This document shows, piece after piece, positions 1-5,536 of a stretch of DNA of 5,536 nt; positions within the stretch are counted from its first letter, which is position 1, and every line of letters starts with the position of its first letter. This stretch comes from Lachnospiraceae bacterium (lineage in GTDB: Bacteria > Bacillota > Clostridia > Lachnospirales > Lachnospiraceae). The notes under the pieces are model-generated. The model did no database searches and was not told the origin of the DNA. It saw only the letters and a program-made list of their open reading frames with translations. The DNA lies in the NCBI GenBank assembly GCA_017391545.1, contig JAFOYD010000203.1, forward strand, positions 1 to 5,536. The letters are read 5' to 3'. The translations under genes were made by a program, and so were the position numbers.

Positions 1-11
1 GCTTCGTCAAA

Positions 12-14
12 CTA
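12..14 (-). other. Apparent premature TAG stop in the dehydratase gene
   Basis: The protein ends ...HIGKPI, then TAG, and the same frame reads Phe-Asp-Glu (TTT GAC GAA) up to the window edge. From memory, many homologues read GKPI followed by an acidic residue and then FDE, so a single G-to-T change (GAG to TAG) would explain it. The core catalytic domain is intact, and only a C-terminal tail of perhaps 30-60 residues would be lost. A sequencing error or a natural short form cannot be excluded from this window. Confidence 0.55.
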
Positions 15-1748
15 GATCGGCTTTCCGATATGAATCAGCTTGTTTTCTGTATCTGTCAGCCCTTCCTCACTCATCAGAAGCTCCTCATACAGCTTTTCAC
101 CGGGTCTTAATCCCGTAAACTCAATCTTGATATCCTCATCGACCTTGTAGCCTGACAGACGGATCAGATTCTTTGCAAGGTCAAGGATTCGCACAGGCTC
201 GCCCATGTCAAGGACAAAGATTTCACCGCCCTTTGCGTAGACACCGGCCTGAAGGACAAGGGAAACTGCCTCCGGTATCGTCATAAAGTAGCGGATAATA
301 TCCGGATGCGTAACCGTCACAGGACCGCCCTCTGCAATCTGCTTTTTAAATAATGGAATCACGCTTCCGTTACTTCCGAGCACATTTCCAAAACGAACTG
401 CCACAAACTCCGTCTCATAGTGGCGATTGTAGGTCTGTATGATCATCTCACAGATTCGTTTGCTGGCGCCCATGATGTTTGTGGGGTTTACTGCCTTATC
501 CGTAGAGATCAGGACAAATTTCTTAACACCGTTCTGTACTGCTGCCTGCGCCGTCTTCCAAGTGCCAAATACGTTATTTTTGATTGCCTCGTTGGGACTG
601 ACCTCCATAAGCGGTACATGCTTATGTGCCGCCGCATGATAGATGATATCCGGATGGTAGGTCTTCATGATACTGTTGATGCGGTTCGTGTTTCTCACAG
701 AAGCAATCAGCACGACCAGATCAAGATGCGGATATTTGTACTTTAACTCCTGCTGTATCTCATAGGCATTGTTTTCATAGATATCGACAATGATCAGTCT
801 TCCCGGCTGATGGCCTGCGATCTGACGGCACAGCTCGCTTCCGATGGAACCGCCTCCGCCTGTGACCATGATCGTCTTGCCCTTTACATAGTTCAGGATG
901 GAATCCAGGTCGACCTTGATTGGATCACGTCCCAATAAGTCCTCCACATCCACATCGCGGAGCTTGCTGACGTTCACCTCTCCGTTGACCATCTGAAGTA
1001 TGCTCGGAAGGGTACGGAGCTTGCAGCTGGTCTCCTTACAGATTTCTACCAGTGCCTTCATCGTGGCACGGTTGGCTGACGGTATGGCAATAATAATCTC
1101 ATCAATGCCATACAATGCAGCGTACTCAACGATCCTGTTTCGTCCTCCGACAATCTTAATACCCTGGATATATCTGCCCCACTTGTTTTCGTCATCATCA
1201 ATAATACACTTGAGCGTCATACTGCTGTAATTGCTGTTGACAATTTCCTTGATTACCGTGTTCGCAGCATCTCCGGCTCCAATGACCATCACTCGGATAC
1301 CATTTTTCTTATTCTGTGCCTTGTGGCGTATACCGCGGATAATACGGTATGAAAATCTGCTCAGCGCAGTGATTGCTGTAAGCACCAACGCATACATGAA
1401 ATAATAGCTTCTGGGAATTGGGTAATTCAAAAGTCGCATTCCGGCAAAATTAAGCACTGCACTTAAAAAGCATGCCGCCAGAATGTTCTGTGCTTCCGCA
1501 GTCCCCGCAAATGCCCACAGGCTGTGATACAGTCTGAACAGATAAAATACAACGATCGTCATAATCACATTGATGATCATAAAATTCCATGCAGAACTCA
1601 AATACACGTCTGGAATATCGATATAATTCAAATCAAAACGGATCCACAGCGGTGCAATGCTTGCGATACATACCGTCATGATATCCATAATGACAAGTAC
1701 GACTCTTCTCTGTAAAAGCTGTGTATTGATACGATTCAACATTTTCAT
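12..1748 (-). CDS. Membrane-anchored UDP-sugar 4,6-dehydratase (CapD/WbpM/PglF type), probably C-terminally truncated
   Basis: This is a polysaccharide-biosynthesis nucleotide-sugar dehydratase of 578 residues. Four hydrophobic segments (about 17-37, 57-75, 88-108, 113-131) anchor it. A first Rossmann-like domain follows (VMVIGAGDAA, 153-162), then the catalytic NAD(P)-binding SDR domain with TGGGGSIGSEL (296-306), the cofactor acid in VDIYENN (321-327), HAAAHKHVPLME (371-382), and STDKAVNPTNIMGASKR (415-431). In that last motif Met426 replaces the usual SDR tyrosine ahead of Lys430, as is typical of the large membrane WbpM/PglF class. RFGNVLGSNGSV (452-463) and GLRPGEKLYEELL (546-558) complete the signature. 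Family members usually convert UDP-GlcNAc to its 4-keto-6-deoxy form on the cytoplasmic face; the exact substrate is inferred. The ATG start has GGGAG seven bases upstream, overlapping the stop of the preceding gene. The TAG at 14-12 seems early: family proteins commonly run to 600 residues or more, and the frame continues with Phe-Asp-Glu after it. Confidence 0.95.
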   Translation of the reverse strand: MKMLNRINTQLLQRRVVLVIMDIMTVCIASIAPLWIRFDLNYIDIPDVYLSSAWNFMIINVIMTIVVFYLFRLYHSLWAFAGTAEAQNILAACFLSAVLNFAGMRLLNYPIPRSYYFMYALVLTAITALSRFSYRIIRGIRHKAQNKKNGIRVMVIGAGDAANTVIKEIVNSNYSSMTLKCIIDDDENKWGRYIQGIKIVGGRNRIVEYAALYGIDEIIIAIPSANRATMKALVEICKETSCKLRTLPSILQMVNGEVNVSKLRDVDVEDLLGRDPIKVDLDSILNYVKGKTIMVTGGGGSIGSELCRQIAGHQPGRLIIVDIYENNAYEIQQELKYKYPHLDLVVLIASVRNTNRINSIMKTYHPDIIYHAAAHKHVPLMEVSPNEAIKNNVFGTWKTAQAAVQNGVKKFVLISTDKAVNPTNIMGASKRICEMIIQTYNRHYETEFVAVRFGNVLGSNGSVIPLFKKQIAEGGPVTVTHPDIIRYFMTIPEAVSLVLQAGVYAKGGEIFVLDMGEPVRILDLAKNLIRLSGYKVDEDIKIEFTGLRPGEKLYEELLMSEEGLTDTENKLIHIGKPI

Positions 1749-1755
1749 AATGTCA

Positions 1756-1762
1756 CTCCCTA
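1756..1762 (-). promoter_or_regulatory. Stop codon overlapping the Shine-Dalgarno site (translational coupling to the dehydratase)
   Basis: On the minus strand the sequence TAGGGAG holds the TAG stop of the large membrane protein gene, and its final G begins the GGGAG ribosome site of the dehydratase gene. Seven bases separate the site from the ATG at 1748. The arrangement fixes this ATG over the second in-frame ATG two codons later, and implies that ribosomes ending on one gene feed the next. No promoter fits in the 11-base gap. Confidence 0.8.
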
Positions 1763-4405
1763 ATCTTCCCTTAATAAAAGCACCTGCATCAGCAGAAAGC
1801 TAAAGCCTGCCGGAATACAAGGATGAAAAGCCCACTCTGTGAGACTCACAAATCCAAATACAATGACCAATGCGAACGGTACCAGGAAAATGCTGTATTT
1901 ACTGCCCTGCTGCAAATACAGACGCATCGCCCTCCACAGCGTCAGTGCACACAGGACAAGAAAGATACTACCTGCTATCATACCAAAATTATAGGCTACC
2001 TGCAAATAAGAATTGTGGGCATGCATATATTCTTCGCCCTTTTGATCGATCGGTCCCATCTTCGGATGCCCATTGATGCCGATTGCCTTGATATAGTCCT
2101 TAAAAATGCCAAATCTTCCATTGGAAATATCATCGGAATCTTCCTCCGAAGGTTCACCAGCGGTATCGTCCACGCCGCTGTCTGCCGTTCGCACATCCAT
2201 CCCGGCAAGACTTGTTCCATGATAGGCAAGCATTCCCAGCTCCTGCACTGCAGGCTCTGCGTTGTCGGCCTGTTCTTCTGACTCCTGTGTCTGAAATCTT
2301 CCAAAAAGCGCAGAAAAAAATCTTCTGACCGTCATATATTTATCAGAATCGATCGGATCACCTTCATAGATCATGAAGCTCTTGTCCTGAAATTCAATGT
2401 CATAGCGAACCGGATCATTGACAACTGCAGGCACCATTCTCACTGCTGTAAATACCATCGGAAAGCTGATGGCACACACTGCCACAAGCACCGCCAGTTC
2501 TGCCAGAATCCGCTTCATGCCCTTGTGGTATGTAACCGCAGTCAGTATGACAATTGCCAAAACAGTCACCGCTGTCGTAAGGAATGCGGTCCGGGACATC
2601 GTAAGCAGGATAAATCCCGTCACACATGCTGTCACAAAATATTCCACATAACAGTACGCAAGCATATGTTTCCTGTCCTTGAGCTTTCCATAGAGCTTTG
2701 CAACGATCGTACCAAAGACAACCGCAAGGTACATACCGGTACATGCAACGGTGTGAAAAATTCCGCCATATCGGTAAAGCATCCAATAGTGATACGGTCT
2801 GTGTGCAAAACAAAACAGTGTCACCATCGCAAAGCTCAAAAGGACTCCATTGCTGAAATTTTTTAAGAATCTGCTCTTAAAACCCGCTGTGCCTTTTACG
2901 AACAGTAATGCGAGAAAAGGAAGTGTCGCTGTAAATACCCACACTTTTTCAAATCGGTACACGTACATGCAGATACAAAATGCAACCCACAAACCGCCAT
3001 ACACAAGCTGCTGTTTATTGTTTGTGAGCTTCTGTCTGATCTTTACAAATTTGATTGGTCTGAACCAGATCAAATCAAGGATTATATTCAATATCAAAAG
3101 TCCCCATGCCACGACCACGCCACAGGTAAGGCGTGCCAAAAGCTGTGTATTCTCCTCTGTTCCCGCCATGTGGCAATAGATTGCTGAGCCTATCGCTCCA
3201 AGTACCAGCCAGATCGCACTGAACCTGTTCACAAACTGTTTCTCATTGTAATTCATCAGAAATGCGATTGCCAGGAAAATCAGCATCCATCTCGTATTGG
3301 TATAATGATAGAAGTTCCTGTCTGCATTGACATACTGGCATAAGGCATAGAACAGAAAACCAAAACTCACTGTCTGGACATAATTTCTCCAGATCAGACC
3401 GATCCTGCTGCCTGCCGTCATTTGGGACTGCTTTTTCGGTCTGAATCCCACTTTCTGAAAATGCAGCGCACTGATCAGCCATGCCAGTGCCACAAGGATT
3501 CCTGCTCCATAAAACAGACGATCCCATAACTCACCGCCAAATTTATTCAAGATTACGGAATATACAAACAGAATAACTGCTGTAAACGTTCCCAATACCG
3601 CGATACCATTTCGTGCATAAGTGTCAATCTGTCCAGAATACTGCGACAGTCTGTCATCATAGAGCTGAACCAGTATAACGATACCGATATACACGATGAC
3701 AAACGCAACCAGGATCAGCAGATCATACACAATGATCTCTATGATATTGAGTGGCTTTGAATAATCAAAATCCGCAATCAGACTGACTTCATCATTGATA
3801 ATTCCATCAATGTAAAGGGTACTGTTCTCTGTCTGCGCTAAAGCTCCCCTGTCTGCGACCGGAAGCAGATATTCGGCATGGCTCTCCTCCGGCACCAGAA
3901 TTTCATAGTAATATGCCTTCCCCGGCTCCACATCCATGTCAGGTGTGGCAGTGAGGTAACCCTTTTTTTCAATTTTATGACTGTCAATTTCTTCCCCATA
4001 AATGCAGGAAAAAGCATCATTGTAAAGCCGAAACAGAAGCATCTCAGGACTGTTGCTGCTCTTATCGACGGTACAATTCAGGTACAGCTTCATCTGATAA
4101 AGATGCTCTCTGGAAAAATATACTGTCTGCAGCTTCTTGTCTTTCGATGTAAACGGATCCCCTGTAAGCCCGGCAGCTGCGGAATTCTTCACGGCCTTTT
4201 GTTTTGACAGCGTATGGTTCTGTACCGTTCCCACAGGAAATACCTGAACCATCATAAGAAAAGCAAGTGTCGCCACAACGATCTGAATGATCGCACTCCT
4301 TTTTGCATGGCGTCTTGCCTGTTCACTATCCGTAACGGTGCAGGCTATTACTTCACGAATATAATTTACTATGTGATTTTCTCTGATCTGTCTCAATAAA
4401 TCCAA
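1760..4405 (-). CDS. Large O-antigen ligase/polymerase-like (Wzy/WaaL) membrane protein with extra outer domain
   Basis: This is an integral membrane protein of 881 residues with about 15-16 predicted helices, likely a polymerase or ligase acting on lipid-linked glycans at the outer face of the membrane. A basic cytoplasmic N-terminus leads to helix 1 (about 37-58). A soluble extracytoplasmic domain of about 160 residues follows (60-218), then the second helix (221-247) and a polytopic core. Family-type features are RPYHYWMLYRYGGIFH (536-551), LLTMSRTAF with Arg605 (600-608), SNGRFGIFKDYI (761-772) and HAHNSYLQVAYNFGMIAG (795-812). The last is the typical histidine-bearing end of the large outer loop. 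Between the core and this motif lies an acidic, low-complexity stretch (about 705-760). Canonical WaaL/Wzy proteins are about 400-500 residues, so this is nearly double. The TTG start at 4405 was chosen because AGGACAGG ends eight bases before it. A longer frame from TTG 4459 would start upstream of the predicted transcription start. Family membership is well supported; polymerase versus ligase versus other GT-C-like transferase is open. Confidence 0.88.
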   Translation of the reverse strand: MDLLRQIRENHIVNYIREVIACTVTDSEQARRHAKRSAIIQIVVATLAFLMMVQVFPVGTVQNHTLSKQKAVKNSAAAGLTGDPFTSKDKKLQTVYFSREHLYQMKLYLNCTVDKSSNSPEMLLFRLYNDAFSCIYGEEIDSHKIEKKGYLTATPDMDVEPGKAYYYEILVPEESHAEYLLPVADRGALAQTENSTLYIDGIINDEVSLIADFDYSKPLNIIEIIVYDLLILVAFVIVYIGIVILVQLYDDRLSQYSGQIDTYARNGIAVLGTFTAVILFVYSVILNKFGGELWDRLFYGAGILVALAWLISALHFQKVGFRPKKQSQMTAGSRIGLIWRNYVQTVSFGFLFYALCQYVNADRNFYHYTNTRWMLIFLAIAFLMNYNEKQFVNRFSAIWLVLGAIGSAIYCHMAGTEENTQLLARLTCGVVVAWGLLILNIILDLIWFRPIKFVKIRQKLTNNKQQLVYGGLWVAFCICMYVYRFEKVWVFTATLPFLALLFVKGTAGFKSRFLKNFSNGVLLSFAMVTLFCFAHRPYHYWMLYRYGGIFHTVACTGMYLAVVFGTIVAKLYGKLKDRKHMLAYCYVEYFVTACVTGFILLTMSRTAFLTTAVTVLAIVILTAVTYHKGMKRILAELAVLVAVCAISFPMVFTAVRMVPAVVNDPVRYDIEFQDKSFMIYEGDPIDSDKYMTVRRFFSALFGRFQTQESEEQADNAEPAVQELGMLAYHGTSLAGMDVRTADSGVDDTAGEPSEEDSDDISNGRFGIFKDYIKAIGINGHPKMGPIDQKGEEYMHAHNSYLQVAYNFGMIAGSIFLVLCALTLWRAMRLYLQQGSKYSIFLVPFALVIVFGFVSLTEWAFHPCIPAGFSFLLMQVLLLRED

Positions 4406-4413
4406 TCTGATAA

Positions 4414-4424
4414 CCTGTCCTTTC
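4414..4424 (-). promoter_or_regulatory. Shine-Dalgarno site fixing a TTG start
   Basis: The minus strand reads GAAAGGACAGG, eight bases ahead of TTG at 4405. A second in-frame TTG at 4396 is 17 bases away, and the upstream TTG at 4459 has no purine-rich site at a usable distance. The site therefore supports 4405 as the start of the large membrane protein. Confidence 0.7.
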
Positions 4425-4434
4425 GTATGTGCTT

Positions 4435-4446
4435 CTAGTGTACTAG
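4435..4446. repeat. Short inverted repeat at the predicted transcription start
   Basis: The plus strand reads CTAGTGTACTAG: perfect five-base arms (CTAGT/ACTAG) around a two-base centre. It begins one base after the -10 box and covers the expected +1, a position where a repressor could act. It is too short for a terminator and has no T-run. It may be chance in an AT-rich leader. Confidence 0.35.
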
Positions 4447-4447
4447 C

Positions 4448-4476
4448 AGTATAGCACAATCTAATTTTGAATACAA
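4448..4476 (-). promoter_or_regulatory. Sigma-A-type promoter with extended -10 upstream of the membrane protein gene
   Basis: On the minus strand, TTGTAT (4476-4471) and TATACT (4453-4448) are separated by 17 bases. The -10 box is preceded by TGC, an extended -10 motif (TGn) that compensates for the weak -35, which matches only TTG of TTGACA. Transcription would start near 4441 and give a leader of about 36 bases before the TTG at 4405. The promoter sits in the AT-rich gap just after the GT2 stop, with no terminator before it. The membrane protein and dehydratase can therefore be transcribed both by read-through and independently. Confidence 0.6.
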
Positions 4477-4483
4477 ATAATAA

Positions 4484-5431
4484 CTATTTCGTGCGCTCAT
4501 CATTTCCGTTTCCTACTTCCCTGCGGATGACATACTGCGGCGAATTGTTGATACTAATGTAAATTCTGCCAATATATTCCCCAATCAGTCCAAGCATGAT
4601 CATCAGCATCCCACCGATAAACACGATTGCTGCCATCATCGAGCTGAATCCAAGGGGTACTGCGGGATTGACAAACTTTTTAATGACTGTATAAATTCCA
4701 TATACAAAACCGCTTCCGGCAAAAATAGCTCCTGCTACCGTGGCAATCCGAAGTGGCAGGATTGAAAATGCCGTAAAGCCGTTGAACCACAAGCCAAGCA
4801 GCTTTTTCATCGTATAACCTGACGTTCCCACCTCGCGGCTTCTGTGTTTTACAGGTACATTGGTGATATTTCTGGTCGCGCGAAGTACCAGACCGATAAT
4901 ATATGGATAACTGTTCTCATACTGCAGCATGCTGTCCACAACGAAGCGCTTTGCCGCAAAATAGCTTGTCAAATGCAGATCCTTTGGTTTTCCGAGCATG
5001 GCCCTTGTCATAATATCATTCATCCACGTTCCAAAGTTTCGGAACGCATTGTGCTGCTTGTTATCATAGCTTGCATAAACGACATCACTCCCGTTTTCAA
5101 GTCCTTTGAGCAGCTTTCCTACTTCATTTGCCGGGGTCTGACCGTCATCGTCAAGACAGACGACGATGTCTCCCTCGGACTTGCGTAGTCCTGCCATCAA
5201 AGCGGCATGCTGTCCAAAGTTCTTTGCCAGGTCAATCCCCGAAATATTGTCATATTGTTTGCAAAGTCCTGTAATCACCTCAAAAGTATTGTCCGGGGAA
5301 CAGTCATTTACCAGAATAACATCGTATTCATATTCCTGCATTGTCTGCATCGTATCTCTTATTTCTGTCACTACCCCTTCCAGTGTCTTTTCACTTCTAT
5401 AGCAGGGGATCACAAAGCTTATTTTGCTCAT
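4484..5431 (-). CDS. GT2 glycosyltransferase, polyprenyl-phosphate sugar transferase type (DPM1/ArnC/GtrB-like)
   Basis: This 315-residue inner-membrane glycosyltransferase (GT-A fold, family 2) likely moves a sugar from a nucleotide donor to undecaprenyl phosphate on the cytoplasmic side. The N-terminus SFVIPCYRSEKTL (4-16) starts the Rossmann-like domain. VNDCSPDNT (41-49) holds the nucleotide-binding aspartate, with Cys in the place usually held by Gly. LAKNFGQHAALMAG (68-81) is typical of the DPM1-like group, and DDDGQTP (94-100) is the metal-binding DxD-type motif. REVGTSGYTMKKL (199-211) resembles the acceptor-site region that precedes the membrane part. Two C-terminal helices follow (about 223-248 and 263-287), ending in the common GEYIGRIY. 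The sugar cannot be deduced. The ATG at 5431 gives the family-like N-terminus MSKIS with AAGGAG 11 bases upstream. An in-frame GTG at 5437, five bases from the site, is a real alternative that adds two residues. The product could supply lipid-linked sugar to the membrane protein encoded next. Confidence 0.95.
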   Translation of the reverse strand: MSKISFVIPCYRSEKTLEGVVTEIRDTMQTMQEYEYDVILVNDCSPDNTFEVITGLCKQYDNISGIDLAKNFGQHAALMAGLRKSEGDIVVCLDDDGQTPANEVGKLLKGLENGSDVVYASYDNKQHNAFRNFGTWMNDIMTRAMLGKPKDLHLTSYFAAKRFVVDSMLQYENSYPYIIGLVLRATRNITNVPVKHRSREVGTSGYTMKKLLGLWFNGFTAFSILPLRIATVAGAIFAGSGFVYGIYTVIKKFVNPAVPLGFSSMMAAIVFIGGMLMIMLGLIGEYIGRIYISINNSPQYVIRREVGNGNDERTK

Positions 5432-5442
5432 TGTCACATGTT

Positions 5443-5449
5443 CTCCTTA
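5443..5449 (-). promoter_or_regulatory. Stop codon overlapping the Shine-Dalgarno site (coupling of upstream gene to GT2)
   Basis: The minus strand reads TAAGGAG. The TAA stop of the upstream partial gene shares its AA with the AAGGAG ribosome site of the glycosyltransferase gene, so the two genes are almost certainly in one transcript and translationally coupled. The site supports both GTG 5437 (five bases) and ATG 5431 (eleven bases). Confidence 0.75.
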
Positions 5450-5536
5450 ATCATTGGGATTGATGGCTCCGAAAAAAATCAAATCTTCAAACTGGCCATC
5501 CAGAAAAAGCTCGTCCTTCAGATAAGCCTCTTTCAC
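5447..5536 (-). CDS. C-terminal end of an upstream gene, possibly a GNAT-type N-acetyltransferase (partial)
   Basis: From the window edge, this frame is open for 29 codons and ends in TAA; the other two minus-strand frames hit stops within this span. The peptide contains AYLKDELFLDGQFEDLIFFG, which resembles the closing strands of GNAT acetyltransferases of the RimJ/RimL/PseH kind. Those often end in a pattern like arginine or lysine, NG, aromatic, x-D-hydrophobic, then a Gly-Leu/Ile-Leu end. If correct, it could acetylate a 4-amino sugar made from the dehydratase product, which would suit the locus. Only the tail is visible, so the reading frame is well supported but the family call is tentative. 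The TAA overlaps the ribosome site of the glycosyltransferase gene. Confidence 0.6.
   Translation of the reverse strand: MKEAYLKDELFLDGQFEDLIFFGAINPND

Noticed and set aside
1823..2281. 152-codon open frame on the plus strand
   Set aside because: It lies entirely antisense to the 3' part of the membrane protein gene, has low-complexity unnatural composition (many Cys/His/Arg) and no recognisable family. It is a shadow frame.
2314..2320. Seven-base A run (and a similar one at 5472-5478) as a phase-variation tract
   Set aside because: Runs of seven are common in this base composition and short for slipped-strand switching. Both frames are intact.
2415..2813. 132-codon minus-strand frame inside the membrane protein gene
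   Set aside because: It overlaps a conserved membrane region in another frame, and its translation is rich in Cys and Trp without domain features. The main frame carries clear family motifs here.
4406..4483. Intergenic gap as a site for a terminator, small RNA or riboswitch
   Set aside because: The only inverted repeat has five-base arms and no T-run, and the gap is too short for a known riboswitch. A promoter and ribosome site account for the sequence.
5434..5439. ATGTGA start-stop pair just after the GT2 ribosome site
   Set aside because: The out-of-frame ATG is only three bases from AAGGAG, too close for efficient initiation. It arises from the overlap of the GTG candidate with the preceding bases.

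Overview
The window shows a three-gene stretch of a surface-polysaccharide (capsule or cell-wall glycan) locus. All genes lie on the minus strand, so the biological order runs from high to low coordinates. Strong AAGGAG/GGGAG-type Shine-Dalgarno sites, a sigma-A-like extended -10 promoter, a moderate GC content (mid-40s % by eye) and the protein style all suggest a low-to-mid GC Firmicute. A Lachnospiraceae-like gut clostridium is my best guess; it is an inference from style, not from a marker gene.

Layout in transcription order. (1) 5536-5447: the last 29 codons of an upstream gene whose C-terminus resembles a GNAT-type N-acetyltransferase. (2) 5431-4484: a GT2 glycosyltransferase of the polyprenyl-phosphate (DPM1/ArnC/GtrB-like) class with two C-terminal membrane helices. 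(3) A 78-base gap after the GT2 stop that contains a good promoter, a small inverted repeat at the expected transcription start, and a Shine-Dalgarno site. (4) 4405-1760: a very large multi-spanning membrane protein of the O-antigen ligase/polymerase (Wzy/WaaL) type, with an extra N-terminal extracytoplasmic domain and a large acidic outer loop. (5) 1748-12: a membrane-anchored CapD/WbpM/PglF-type UDP-sugar 4,6-dehydratase. It ends at a TAG that looks premature, because the reading frame resumes with residues that fit the family (Phe-Asp-Glu) before the window runs out.

The genes fit one pathway. The dehydratase makes a 4-keto-6-deoxy UDP-sugar, and an aminotransferase (not seen) plus an acetyltransferase (perhaps the fragment at 5536-5447) could convert it to an N-acetylated amino sugar. 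The GT2 enzyme would load a sugar on undecaprenyl phosphate, and the large membrane protein would polymerise or transfer the lipid-linked glycan outside the cell. Stop codons abut or overlap the next Shine-Dalgarno site at two junctions, which indicates translational coupling.

I see no RNA gene, CRISPR array, mobile element, long repeat or terminator. I do not see a clearly novel system. The most informative points are the apparent premature stop in the dehydratase, the corrected start of the large membrane protein and its internal promoter, and that protein's unusual architecture.
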